Assembly (NCBI GenBank): GCA_001179505.1
Contig: CDMY01000488.1
Coordinates: 233,848-261,344 of the forward strand
DNA length: 27,497 nt
Direction of reading: 5' to 3'
Source: Vitrella brassicaformis
Taxonomy: Eukaryota > Sar > Vitrellaceae
Shown here piece by piece: positions 1 to 9,885 of this stretch; the first letter of the stretch is position 1, and each line of letters opens with the position of its first letter. The notes beneath the pieces are model-generated. The model saw only the letters and a program-made list of their open reading frames with translations. It did not search any database and was not told the origin of the DNA. The position numbers and the translations under genes were made by a program.

Positions 1-42
1 CTGGCGCCCTCCCGACTGATCTGCCCGACTGAGAGCTCTCAC

Positions 43-189
43 CATGGCATGGGTCTTGGTCTGACGATAGCAGGTCGCCTCCTTGCCCTTCCCCTGGAGG
101 GTGTAGCCCTTCGGGCAGCTGTAGTCGTATCCCGGCTCGGCAATCGCCACGGCGACGAGAGCGAAGACGACGGCACAGCGCATCATCAT
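43..189 (-). CDS. Oocyst-wall-like secreted protein, first exon (partial)
   Basis: The minus strand carries three consecutive ATGs at 189-181, then a hydrophobic signal-peptide-like stretch (RCAVVFALVAVAIAEP), then a cysteine-bracketed segment YSCPKGYTLQGKGKEATC. The exon is 49 codons long and ends in phase 0 at a GTGAGA donor (42-37); the rest of the gene lies left of the window. The C-P-x-G-Y/F-x-L-x-G...C pattern is the repeat type of apicomplexan oocyst wall proteins (COWP family), which are secreted and cross-linked by disulfides into the cyst wall. Seen: signal peptide, cysteine pattern, donor. Inferred: family and cyst-wall role. With only one repeat visible, another cysteine-rich extracellular family is possible. 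Confidence 0.6.
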
Positions 190-546
190 TCCTGTGTGGT
201 GGTCGGTGGTCAGAAAAACCCGAAGGGCAAAGGGCTACAGAGGCTTCAAATACACAACACACCCCGAGCTCAGTGAGCTGGCTGGAAGGCAGGAAAGCTG
301 CTTTCTCAGTTGATCGGTCGATCTCGTAAACCCTACCCTAGGGTGTACGCGGCACTTTTAATTCGTGTCTGGGCTAGGGCGGATCGCTTTGACGGGCGCG
401 TTCTCCTTGCGATCCAAACACACGCTCATGCAGTGCCCTATGAGTCAGTGACTATACAAGGACACAGAGGGCAGCTGGAGCCTTTCGCTCACGCACAGAG
501 GACGGCAAACACGTCACACGTGAATCAATCAGCCGATGAATCAGTG
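190..546. other. Intergenic, no gene seen
   Basis: This stretch lies upstream of the oocyst-wall-like start (189) and downstream of the phosphatase stop (547), both on the minus strand. It should hold the promoter of the first and the 3' UTR of the second. No GC3-rich reading frame with splice sites was found on either strand. Confidence 0.5.
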
Positions 547-2438
547 TCACAGGAAGTATGGCACGACAGACCTCCAGGGCTGCGACGATGTCGACTCCTG
601 CACCTGCACACACGTGCACCACACATCACGGTGATCATTCATTGATTCACTCATTCACTCATTGTGAATCAGTCGATTGAGAGAGTGGATGGTTGGTGTG
701 GCACCGACCTCTTTGAAGATCTTGAGGTGTCTGTTGAGGTACTCATCGAACTTGAGCACCGCGGCCACGTTCCCACACCTGACCACACGCCACGCACATC
801 GACCACACCGACCACAGTGACCACACACACACACTCTCATCCAAGTTCACACCCGAACCACGCACCCACCTGTAGCAGTAGTTTGGCGCCGACCACACTG
901 TGACGAGCGACTTGTCGGCGTAGTGGAACTTGATGCCCTCCTGAACACACCAACACCACACACACGCACACCATTGACCATTGACCACAGAGAGGCGTGA
1001 AGTGACCCTCGTCGGGTTGGCTTGGGTTGGCTGGGTGCGTACCTGTACAAGCTGGTGTGCCCTCGCGATCAGCTCAAGGTTGTTGTAGTGATTAAACTGG
1101 CACGCAGACCAATCAGCGTATCATTGTCCTCCGTGTAGGTCAGCCTCTCTCTCTCACCTCGCGGACAGCTTTGCTGCCAAAGAGCCACCCGGCACCTGTG
1201 GAGCCAGCCAGCGACACACACCAACACGCACGCAAAGAAGCTCATTGATTGATGCTTCTGGGCTTGTGTGCCTCGCCCAATCGCCCCGACCTCTTGGGTT
1301 CACTGCCCAGGTCTCGATGTCATCAGGATCTGACCACACAATGTCTGGAGAAGGACAGACACACACACACATTGCGTGGCATGGATGGTGTGTCTGCGCA
1401 TCTGTTGGCCTGTCGTGCCTCCGAAAGGTCCGTCGTGTGGGATCTCCTGGATGCGATTGATGTCCCTCAGCTGGTCCACGTAGTGGACGTGAGGCGACAG
1501 GCCGCCATGCACACAAAAGATGCGGCCGTCGATGATCTGTAGCACACACAGAACACCACACCACAGCACAGACACTGCACGCAGGGCAATCCTTGGTCCC
1601 ATGTGACGACGGACCGCTGCGAGAGTGAGGTAGTCGAAGAGGTCTGTGCAGTACTTCCATGGGTTGGCGTTGCCGTACTTGCGCATGCACTCGTCATAAA
1701 AACCGTACACCTACAAGCCACGCACACAGATAGACAGACAGACAGACAGACACAAGCAGATATTGTTGTGTTGTGTTGTGTTGCGCTGCCTGGCCTGCCT
1801 CTCCCCCCCTCGTTCTCTTTTCCCGGCACCTGTGTGATCTGCCTGGTCTCGTGGTTGCCCCGCAGCAGCGTTATGTGCTGGGGCCACCTGCAGGCATCAC
1901 ACACCAATTCACACACGGCCATACGGAGACGATTCCGCCCGGCGGCGAGGCATCGTCCCACCTGAGTTTGAGCACCAGGAGCAGCTGCAGGGTCTCCACA
2001 CTGTTGAACCCACGATCCACAAAATCACCCTGAACGAACGAGTGATTCAGACATCCATCGACCTGTCTGTGTGGCTTGAGCGCCTCTGTCACCCATCATA
2101 CCATGAAAATGTAATTCTCGTCAGGCACCTCCCCTGCCACGTCAAAGAGCTCCAGCAGGTCAAAGTACTGGCCGTGGATGTCACCGCATATCGTCACAGG
2201 CGTGTCCACATGCTGCACATTGCTCTCCTCAACCAAGATCTCCTTCACCTGCACATACACCAGAAAGAGAGCGGCCATGGCCCAGTGCCTGCCTGCCTGC
2301 TGGTAGTGCCTGCCTGCTTGTGTGTACCTTCATGCAGACGTATTTGAGGTCCTTCTCGGTGAGGTAGCGTGGCGGGTTCTGCCTCAGCTGCTCAATCCAT
2401 TGGTCCTCCCTCCTCGTCACGCCATTCTCATGGCCCAT
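547..2438 (-). CDS. PP4/PP6-type Ser/Thr protein phosphatase catalytic subunit
   Basis: Twelve exons join into 942 nt (313 aa): 2438-2328, 2248-2102, 2029-1962, 1887-1830, 1710-1615, 1536-1419, 1344-1291, 1195-1158, 1096-1043, 940-870, 778-709 and 603-547. All PPP-family metal and catalytic motifs are present in order: GDIHG (59-63), GDFVDRG (87-93), GNHE (119-122), CVHGG (168-172), the RAHQLV helix and SAPNYCYR. The last exon ends in PYFL, the C-terminal tail type of PP2A/PP4/PP6 that is carboxymethylated in relatives. Length matches human PP4C (307) and PP6C (305). The enzyme removes phosphate from Ser/Thr using two metal ions, normally with regulatory subunits that cannot be inferred here. 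The start gives the usual short N-terminus. Intron 6 needs a GC donor (1418-1417), and introns 5 and 11 use GTC donors. PP4 versus PP6 cannot be settled by eye. Confidence 0.93.
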
Positions 2439-2504
2439 CACGCACGCGCCACACGGACAGACACCCTCAGCCAGTCAGCAGATAGTCCGAATGCGGTGAG
2501 AACG
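2439..2504. promoter_or_regulatory. Short head-to-head intergenic region
   Basis: Only 66 bp separate the phosphatase ATG (2438, minus) from the proposed ATG of the plus-strand gene (2505). If both starts are right, the two 5' UTRs overlap or are very short and the genes share a bidirectional promoter. No TATA-like element is visible. The plus-strand start is weakly supported. Confidence 0.3.
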
Positions 2505-4073
2505 ATGTACGCAATAGCCGATGGCCAACTCAAGCTGATCTGCCTAGAGGATGTCTACAGGCCTGTACGTGCGCCTCAGAAAGCCTTGTTTGCTTCTCTT
2601 TCAGCGTTGGAAGAAACTGCGAGCTTGCATTCTAAAAGCTCGCGTCCCCAAACCGCTCATCCCTCCGTGGACCGCTCATCAGCCTCTCTCAGCTGGCAGA
2701 GACTCGCCCATATCAGATCCGGGATCTGCCCTGCCGGGATCTCTAGTCAACTCATCGAATCTCCCCTCCCGCCTTCTCCTCTGCTGCGGTTCGTCCAGGG
2801 GCACATGCATGCAGCCCATGCAGCAGCAAGCGCAGCAGCATCACCCCGTGTGGTTTCTGTGGGTCGGTACCGAGTCGTCCGCCCCACAGAAAGCCATTCA
2901 GGTGGCTCAGAGATGCCCTTGGAGCGCCCCACTTAGCCTCTCACCCAGCTGTCGATGCTCCTGCTGGCGTTTGCCGGCCAGCAGATTGGTCAGACTGACC
3001 TGCTGCCGGCCGTGTGCATCGTTAAGGTGGGCTGCTGGCGTGAGGTGGGCGAGATGCGCGGGCTGGCGGGTGAGTGTGGCAATTGCCAGCTGCCTGTGAG
3101 CCTCTCTGCTGCCGACTGGACCAATTCGCATGCAAGACGGTATGACACCAGAGAAGAGGGGAGGACAGGGAGAAGCGGAGGACGACTCTCACTGCAGGGA
3201 TGGTGTGTTCCACGTGCATGTGGTGTGTGTTTAGGCATATTTGGCCACCAACCCCGCGTGTGCTGACGCAGCTGAAGATGGCAACGGCGTGGCGACACAC
3301 TGCGAGCCATCAAGGACGAGGGCGCCTTCGCTGACCACCGACCGCCCCTCCCTCATCCTAACAATCTGTACCAGCAGCATCGGCAGGACCAGTCCGCAGC
3401 CGATTCTTCTCTTTGCCGGCCCTTCCAAGGTCGCAGGCACGTACCTTTGTGGGCATGCCATTGGGGAGCACAAACGTGTCTGTGTCGTCGTTGGCCAAGA
3501 ACAAGATCCTCGAGCACTTCTTCGCTGCACTCACCAGCCCGTCATCGAGTACGTCATCGACGGGTCAGGCGGGCATCGTCACGAAGATCTACGCACATGG
3601 CCCATCCGTGCATCTGTTGTGTGTTCTCTGTGTGCTCCATTGGTCAGGCATGCCGGTCGGCAGCAGTACCAGAGGACCAGACGATTCTTCAAGTGGGCTT
3701 GTGCTGACCGGCGGCAGGCACCGCTTCGTCAGTGGGGAAATCACCCTAACCAAGGTAGGCACCAGGAAACCTAGCCTAGCATTCATTTGCTGTGAGTGCA
3801 CCACTGCCGTCATTTGTCTGTCTGGCGTTCGTTCGCAGTGCGTGTTGAGGTCCTGACGACCGGGCCGGCTGTGTTTGGTGTGGGTGCCGCCTATCAAGGA
3901 TCGCTTCCCAGTGACCTGGGACGACAGACCGTAGCTGCAAGAAATCGAGAGTACAGGTGCAGATGTGTCGTCTTTGTCTGTCGCCTATCTTGTCGCCTCC
4001 TTTGCCAGAAGACATCCACTGGCTGTCTTCTTACCTACTTCATACGTACATATGTACACACATACGCATACAT
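2505..4073 (+). CDS. Unrecognised multi-exon gene, model uncertain
   Basis: GC3-rich open stretches joined by plausible splice sites suggest a plus-strand gene. Likely pieces: 2505-2564 (starts MYAIADGQLKL, donor GTACGT); 2605-2901 (acceptor TTTCAG, Gln-rich part, then VWFLWVG); 2949-3026 (LLLAFAGQQIGQTD); 3235-about 3287; 3437-3755 (FVGMPLGSTNVSVSSLAKNK...GEITLTK, donor GTAGGC); 3839-3956 (VEVLTTGPAVFGVG...); and 4010-4073 (ending TAA-free at TGA). The last two join cleanly (EYR to RHPLAVF). The 3755/3839 junction is out of phase by one base with canonical sites, and several introns would be only 40-50 nt, shorter than most neighbours. I recognise no domain. It may be a real gene with small introns, or a decaying one with a frameshift. 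Confidence 0.35.
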
Positions 4074-4736
4074 GATAGGCCTCTTTCTTTCATGTGTGGG
4101 CTGGCCGGCAAATCGATGGTTTGTTTAAGTGAGTGGCAGCGACGTGTGGGCTGTATGGGTTGGTGCAGGTGGCTCTGTGTGGATGAGAGAGTGCAGACCA
4201 GACGCTCCTTTATTGAATTGAATCAGTCAGTATTGGATGAATTACCATCATATGTACATACGCAACACAGCACCCATCCCATCCACGCACTGTCACACGG
4301 GCCCTGCACACATTGATGTCTCTGTACAAGCCGCATACACAAACACACATACACGCACACAGAAAGAAGAAGGCCCAGTCTCTCTTGAGCTTCTCTCTCG
4401 GTGGAGCAGCAGACACGTCGTGAAGACCAACAAAGCATAAAAAAGCAGCACAGGGCGAGCCAGACACAAGGCAGGACAGTATACAAACCTGCTTGAAAAA
4501 CAATCGGCAGACGTGTCACTTGCGGCACCATGCATCCATGTGACCAGAGCAGCATGCCCCCCACGGCGAACCTGTCCCCCACTCGCCCACGGAGCTATGC
4601 ATGTACTCACTTGACCACCAGCTCCATGCTGAGATGGCACTCTACTTGTGAAAGTGTTATTGAACTGCTACAAAAAGGAGTGAAACATGCAGCCACTTCA
4701 CCCCCTACTCTACTGCCCTCTCCCCGTCCCTCCCAG
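4074..4736. other. Intergenic, no gene seen
   Basis: This lies between the 3' end of the plus-strand gene and a stray minus-strand motif copy. It contains A/T-richer stretches and CA repeats (about 4335-4362). Open frames here lack third-position GC bias and splice logic, so none is called. Confidence 0.5.
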
Positions 4737-4739
4737 TCA

Positions 4740-4850
4740 CTCGATGCCCAGCGACACGAACAGTCCGGTCCTCGACAGATGCCCCAGCTGGCCCCACTCG
4801 AACTGGCAGTCCTGATCGCCCAGGTGCTCATTGAAGCCCTTGACCGATGC
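4740..4850 (-). pseudogene. Stray copy of the VKGFN...FEWG...FVSL motif
   Basis: The minus strand encodes a 37-residue segment reading VKGFNEHLGDQDCQFEWGQL followed by GHLSRTGLFVSL and a stop (4739-4737). It closely matches VKGFNDHIVNDCEFEWGRL then GHIESSGAFVSL in the neighbouring 755-aa protein (about 5516-5615). It lies just past that protein's stop codon (4894) in a different frame, so it is not part of the main product as modelled. It could be a duplicated and frame-disrupted exon, or an alternative 3' exon. The similarity is seen directly; the relic interpretation is inferred. Confidence 0.55.
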
Positions 4851-4893
4851 GCGATGGTTGTCCGCTTCCATCGCTTTCCTCCTCCGCACGCTG

Positions 4894-7268
4894 CTAGTGC
4901 TGCTGCACCTGCTGTCGGAGTCTGGCATTCTCGGCCTCAAGTCTGGCATTCTCCTGCCGAAGCCTCGCCACACCCTGCTGCGGGGCAGGCGTGGCTGGAT
5001 GGTCGACCTCCATCGCACCGTCAGCACAATCCGCCAAGCCGTCGCCCTGGTCCTCTCCGGCAGAAGGATCGGCATCCGCTGCAACAACGGACGGCAGAAG
5101 CAGACAGACAACCGGGGGATGAGTGACGTCGAGGTGTTTGTCGTAGAGATGGATGAATGGATGCCTTACTGACTGACTAACGTACCGGCAAACGGGTCGT
5201 TCATGTCTTCTGGCTGCGGTCCCGTGCGGCTGAGAGAGTCCTGGTCGCCGTCATTGTCGTACTCCTCCTCCTGGCCCTGCATGTCGCCGCCGCCGATCTG
5301 TCCCTCTGACGCCTCGCCACCACTGCGGCCGTCATCGCCCTCCTGAGACGACTCACCGCCACTACTGCGGCCGTCATCGCCCTCCTGAGACGACTCACCG
5401 AAAATACTGCGGAAAATACTGCGGAAAATACTGCGGCCGTCATCGCCTTCCTGAGACGACTCACCACCACCACCGCCATCGGCCCCCGCCCCCGGTGCTG
5501 CGTGCGGCTGGAATGACTCAGCGAGGGACACAAAGGCCCCGCTGCTCTCGATGTGACCCAGCCGGCCCCACTCGAACTCGCAGTCGTTGACTATGTGGTC
5601 GTTGAAGCCCTTGACCACACCAGTCAGGCCATACCTGGCCACCTCGTCTAGCCGAGCCTTGTGCACCACCTCACGCAGACCCAGCAGCCGATGCTTCCCG
5701 CCCCTCTGCCCCGCATCGATGGCGAAGCACTGCAGCGGCGGCACGGTCACCTTGACGTGCTTGTCGCCCTGCTGCTGGTATCGCGTCCCTCCCACCACCT
5801 CTTGGTTGCTGCTCGTGTGTGTGGCCGCCGACTTAACGAAGTGGCCGACGGCCGCACCCACGCGGCGCCTCAGCAGCGACTCGCCGATGAGGTACTCGTT
5901 GATGGCGGCCACAGCAGCGGGGGGCTCGTGCAGGAAGGCGCCGATCTTCCATGCGATGACCTCTGCCTCGTGTGGGCCGAATGCCATGTTGGATGGGGAG
6001 GGGTGGGGGTGGGCGCCGTCGTGGTGGGGGGCGAGGGGCAGCAGACGGGCGAGAAGCATCGAGTGGTCACGCTGGGGGGCAAGGGCAGAATTGATGGCCG
6101 ACATGACGGCGGCACACAGCTCATTCAGCAGTGTGGCATACTCGGCCAGCACCAGCCGGCGGCGGCGGCGGCTCACCTCGGTGAAGGTGAACATGCGGGC
6201 AATGGACGGGGCAGCCCCGCCCCGCAGCAGCACACCGATGGTGGTCTTGTACTCGCGGATCCATCTTTGGCGCCGCTCCTCCTGTTGGTGCTGCGACTGT
6301 TGGTGCTGGTCCAGCTGGTCGGCAGCGATGGCGACTGGTGGCGTGTTGGGCTGGATGCCTCTGTTGACGTCATGGCCTGTGAGCTGGCGGCACAGCCAAT
6401 GAGCCACACAGTAGGAGCCAAACGATGCCGCCAACTCCATTTGCGTCCTGCCGAAGTTGTCTGTCGCCGTCGTGTCGGCTTCGTGGCTGGTAATGAGGGA
6501 GAGGTACGCGTCGATGAAGGACTGGGAGAAGATGCGTGACCTCCTGATTGCCAAACGGACCAGGCTCTCTTGATCGGACCGTTCGGCTGCGAGTGTGCTG
6601 TCGTGTTGGATGAGCCAGCGATAGATGTCCATGAGAGAGTCCTCGTACTCGCGAGTGGCGGAAGGGGCAAAATTCTCGCGCCCCCACGTGAAGTGAGGGT
6701 GAGGTTCAGCATCGGGGAAGAAGGGAAGCTCCATCACCCAAATTCCCCGCACGTTGGCCTCATGTCGAGCCAGGAGGGCCTCCACTGCCGTCAGATTGCC
6801 AGCACAAATCGCCACTTTGACGGGCCGCTGTACCGGCCATGCGCCCCCCTTGACGTCCGCGCCGCCGGCAATGAGTGCATCGATGACCTCACGCTGCATC
6901 TGACGGGAGGGCCACTGCGGCGCGACGACGGGCACTTCCGGGCAACCATAACCGCTGGTCGCGACGAGGTATGGTCTGTCTGTTGGGCTGTCGATGGCGA
7001 AAGACAGGCAGCTGTACTGCAAGAACGGGGATCCTGTGGCGCCGCGGACACGAAGGCCGCCGGTGGCTCTCGGGTCAGCTCCTTGACGGATCAGCTGTGT
7101 GACTTGCGCCCCACTCTTGATGGTTCGGCGAATGCAGTCCTCCAGCAGCTGCCGACTCAGAGGAGTGACGCTCGTATCAAGGACGATGACGACTTTATCC
7201 AGCTTCTTGCAGCCGGGCGGCACAGCAGCAGGAGGTGCTTGCGATGCGGCAGAGGACGACTGGGCCAT
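4894..7268 (-). CDS. Ankyrin-like protein with C-terminal coiled coil (755 aa)
   Basis: Two coding exons, 7268-5186 and 5078-4894, join in phase 1 (donor GTACGT, acceptor TTGCAG) into 2268 nt. The start MAQSSSAASQAPPA follows a probable 5' UTR acceptor (CGCGCAG, near 7286). Ankyrin-like helices are suggested by VTQLIRQGADPRA, VIDALIAGGADVKGG, NLTAVEALLARHEANV and TDNFGRTQMELAASFGS, but none is a perfect ankyrin consensus. A conserved block near residues 540-590 (LGLREVVHKARLDEVARYGL then VKGFN...FEWG) is followed by acidic SSQEGDDGRS repeats. The C-terminus is a heptad-like coiled coil (VARLRQENARLEAENARLRQ). No signal peptide or membrane span is visible, so a cytosolic or nuclear scaffold is likely, but the function is unknown. 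Probably a lineage-specific family, since a second motif copy lies next door. Confidence 0.85.
5318..5465 (-). repeat. In-frame coding tandem repeats (SSQEGDDGRS and IFRS units)
   Basis: Inside the ankyrin-like gene, a block encoding GESSQEGDDGRS recurs three times. Between two copies, a 12-nt unit (ggaaaatactgc on the plus strand) is repeated three times and encodes IFRSIFRSIF. All unit lengths are multiples of three, so the frame is kept. Such tracts are prone to length polymorphism by slippage. Confidence 0.9.
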
Positions 7269-7587
7269 CACACCACGTCGCAAGCCTGCGCGGACAGAGA
7301 TACAGACACAGACACAGACATAGACACAGAGACTCACACAATCGCTTGCAAGCCTTCTTTCTTCCAACGGACCTGGTCAGCCAGTCGGTCAGTTGACGGC
7401 CTCACAGCGAAGACATCAACGGCATCTGCAGTGAGAACACAGAGATGCCACCCCAGCCAGTGTTGCTTTGCTTTTCCATCACAGCTCATTTATTCGGTCA
7501 CTCAGGCCTCATACCATCAGCGGGTGCACCGGCAGGCCAACCAGACCCCAAAGACAAACGCTGCTTCTCCGGTTTCTTCTTCACAGA
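7269..7587. promoter_or_regulatory. Head-to-head region with 5' UTR introns
   Basis: This separates the minus-strand ankyrin-like start (7268) from a plus-strand ATG (7588). On the minus strand, a GTGAGT donor near 7340 and a CGCGCAG acceptor near 7286 bound a TCTG-rich segment, suggesting a 5' UTR intron. On the plus strand, a TTCTTCACAG acceptor sits immediately before the ATG at 7588. The promoter itself is not recognisable. Confidence 0.4.
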
Positions 7588-7960
7588 TGGGTCAACACCT
7601 GACCAACGCGGCAAACAAAGAGGTCTCGCAGGCTCGATCTTTTCGTTTTGATTCCTTCCTTACTGTGTCTGCTGACGTGGAACAAGCTGTGAAAGAGCCG
7701 CTTTGCTTCTATTTTCTCCCTTGTCGAGTGCTGCTGGCGTCGTCACCTCTGGGGAGCGCCTGGCTGTCGTTGCTGTCGCTGCTGTTCATCAAGGAGATCC
7801 CTGCAGATGGCCTCCCTCACGGTAGTTTGCAATTGACGTGCTGCGTTTAGGTGACGCCCGTCCGTCAAAGTGAGTTACACAGGAAGAAGACTGGCCAAGC
7901 TCGCAAACCGACGACTCATCGCAGAGGCAAGGCAGAATGCTGGCAAAAACCGCAAGGCAG
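7588..7960 (+). CDS. Possible N-myristoylated protein, 5' exons
   Basis: After a strong acceptor (TTCACAG) the plus strand opens with MGQHLTNAANKEVSQ. Gly2 with Thr6 fits the N-myristoylation consensus. The first exon (7588-7821) contains a hydrophobic stretch (SAWLSLLSLLFIKE), ends at a GTAGTT donor in phase 1, and joins at 7883 (TTACACAG) to a basic helix-like segment (RRLAKLANRRLIAEARQ). The 3' end is unresolved; a donor G|GTGATG near 7960 is one option. A further plus-strand exon from 8156 with a membrane-like span (IVCLSVTVAFLTLLIGLG) is possible but overlaps the CPW-WPC gene antisense. The family is unknown, and the whole model may be wrong. Confidence 0.35.
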
Positions 7961-8163
7961 AGGGTGATGCTGCTGCTCCTCCCGGCTGCTGCAAAGCAAG
8001 ATCATCATGTCGAGGAGGGCCTCTGCAGAGGAAGGCAGCGCCATTAATTTTCTGTTCTGCTTCATGCATTCATCTTATCTATGATGTGTCACGGTTGCAT
8101 GCATCTGTATGTCTGTTGCTGTGTCCATTCGTCTGCCCATCCATCACCACTGCAGGCCGGCCT

Positions 8164-9144
8164 TCATCCGCGCGAGCGTCGCAACCTAACACGCAAACAG
8201 ATATGGCCATACATTGTCTGTCTGTCTGTGACTGTGGCATTTCTGACTCTGCTGATTGGGTTGGGGCGTGCGATGAGCGTGTCGGCAGGCGACGCCACGA
8301 CACACGGGAAGTACGCATTCTGCCGACCACATGAGACACACCAGAGTGTCCACTTGTGGTGGTTGAGTGCACGTGTGGCTTACGCATTCTCCGCTCCATT
8401 TTGTGTAGAGGGCCGCGTTGAAACCGGTGAAATCCACAACAAACCTGACAGACTCATAGGGAGACATCCATCCATCCATTCATCCATGGGTTCATAAATG
8501 ACAGAGAGACAGCCGCCTTACCTGCAGTTGCCCGTGTAGTTTGCGGGCGGCTCACATGCGGTGTGCGAACCCTCGACGGCCACCCAACCACTTGGACACT
8601 GACAGACAGACAGACAGACAGACAGACACGTAATGGAGACAGGGACACGTAATGACGTGCACGGAGTGACTGCTTGGCGAGTGCATTACTTGCACTGTGA
8701 AGTCCCTTGTGCAGTGTCTGCACGGCCAAACCGCCACGCAGTCTGTCTGCCATTTGATCTTGGCGGCTTGGCTCATGTGTGCGGAGAAGTTGGCGGCGGT
8801 GTCGCTGCACGGCCCGTCGTACTCAGTGGAGGCCTGGCAGAGGTGGTAGTCGGCCGACGCTGGTGGGCTGATGTCGTCGAATAGCAGGGGGCACGGGGAG
8901 CTGTCGTAGTCACGCTCACACGCATCCACACGCAGCAACAACGACTGATCGATGGATGGATGGATAGATCGATGCAGAGACACACACAGAGACTCAGAGA
9001 CACGGGCAGACGAGATGCGTGTCTCTTTCTGGCTGGCTGACTGACGCACAGGGTCGAATGGGGTTGCGACGCCGCTTGTGATTCTGTCTGCGATGGCCAC
9101 ATTGGCGGGCGGCACCTCTTCACTGATGGCCTTCATCAACATGT
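8164..9144 (-). CDS. CPW-WPC domain protein (two modules), 5' end missing
   Basis: Five exons join in phase: 9144-9050, 8944-8690, 8598-8522, 8444-8384 and 8319-8164. Module 1 reads CERDYDSSPCP...CQASTEYDGPCSD...KWQTDCVAVWPC. Module 2 follows at once: CTRDFTVQCPSGW...CEPPANYTGNC...KWSGECNAYFPC. This is the CPW-WPC pattern (C-x2-D-[YF], CP, Y-x-G-x-C, K-W, C-x3-WPC), known from zygote/ookinete surface and secreted proteins of apicomplexans. Module 1 lacks the usual W after CP, and module 2 ends FPC instead of WPC. Module 2 is split over four exons, all joining in frame. The start is not resolved: 9144 is a phase-1 acceptor, so an upstream exon, probably with a signal peptide, is missing. The last 45 residues are basic and of unknown value. 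Confidence 0.8.
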
Positions 9145-9885
9145 CTGTCCATACACATGACATACGCCACACGTGTGTGTCTCCGTCCGTCTATCTCTTG
9201 ACCAACCAGGTGCTGATGGTGGGGGTGCCGTCCATTAATGAGAGGACTGGCATGCATGCTTGTCTCACGTTGCTCGATGCCTGAATGAGAGGCATCCACA
9301 CACACAAACGAGTGTTCTGTTTTCGGTGAGCAAAGAAATGTGCTTTTACGTGACGATCTGTGAGACTGAAGACAAAATGTTTGTGAGTCAAAGATCCACA
9401 GGCACGGACCATACCAGTTTGCTGTGCGGACGACTGACCGATTGAGAAAAAATAGACAGTGACTGCGTCTGAACGCCTGGCCTCATTCCATGCACCGAAG
9501 TCCATGGCCATTTGGGCACCGCACCCCACCGCACCCGGCCGGGCACTCACTCCTCACTCACACAAACGAGACGCCCTGACTTAGCAAGGCATGGCTTAAT
9601 GAACTTCGACTTAATGCACAATGCACCGCACACACCACCAACAAATACACAGCAGACTGTGGGAGGGAGGGAGGGAGGGAGAAGGGCACCGAAAAATGGC
9701 ACAATCACAACATGTTGGTATGTCACAATTAAGGCCTTGAACACTTCTTGGCTCCACTCGTCGGCTGCTGGTAGACTTGGCACGGAAAATTGTCCTGGAG
9801 AGGGAGACATGACGGACACAGTCATTCGCTTGCCCGTTGCGTCGCCTGTCCGTTACCTCCCGAGCTTCTGCGGATGTATTGGCGT
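9145..9885. other. Region with unresolved 5' exon(s) and a possible UTR exon
   Basis: The upstream exon(s) of the CPW-WPC gene should lie here, but I could not find a convincing signal-peptide exon ending in phase 1. A minus-strand segment 9794-9729 has a good acceptor (CTCTCCAG) and an open frame ending in TAA (NFPCQVYQQP...). With a GTAACG donor near 9853 it could be a 3' UTR intron/exon of the IQ gene or an alternative last exon. A (GGGA)n run is present near 9661-9682. Confidence 0.35.

Noticed and set aside
5587-6539. Long plus-strand open frames opposite the ankyrin-like gene
   Set aside because: They are antisense shadows of a GC3-rich coding exon; the minus frame has the biased third positions, start, stop and splice logic.
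8601-8628. Direct-repeat array resembling a CRISPR
   Set aside because: It is a simple GACA microsatellite inside an intron of a eukaryotic gene, with no spacers.
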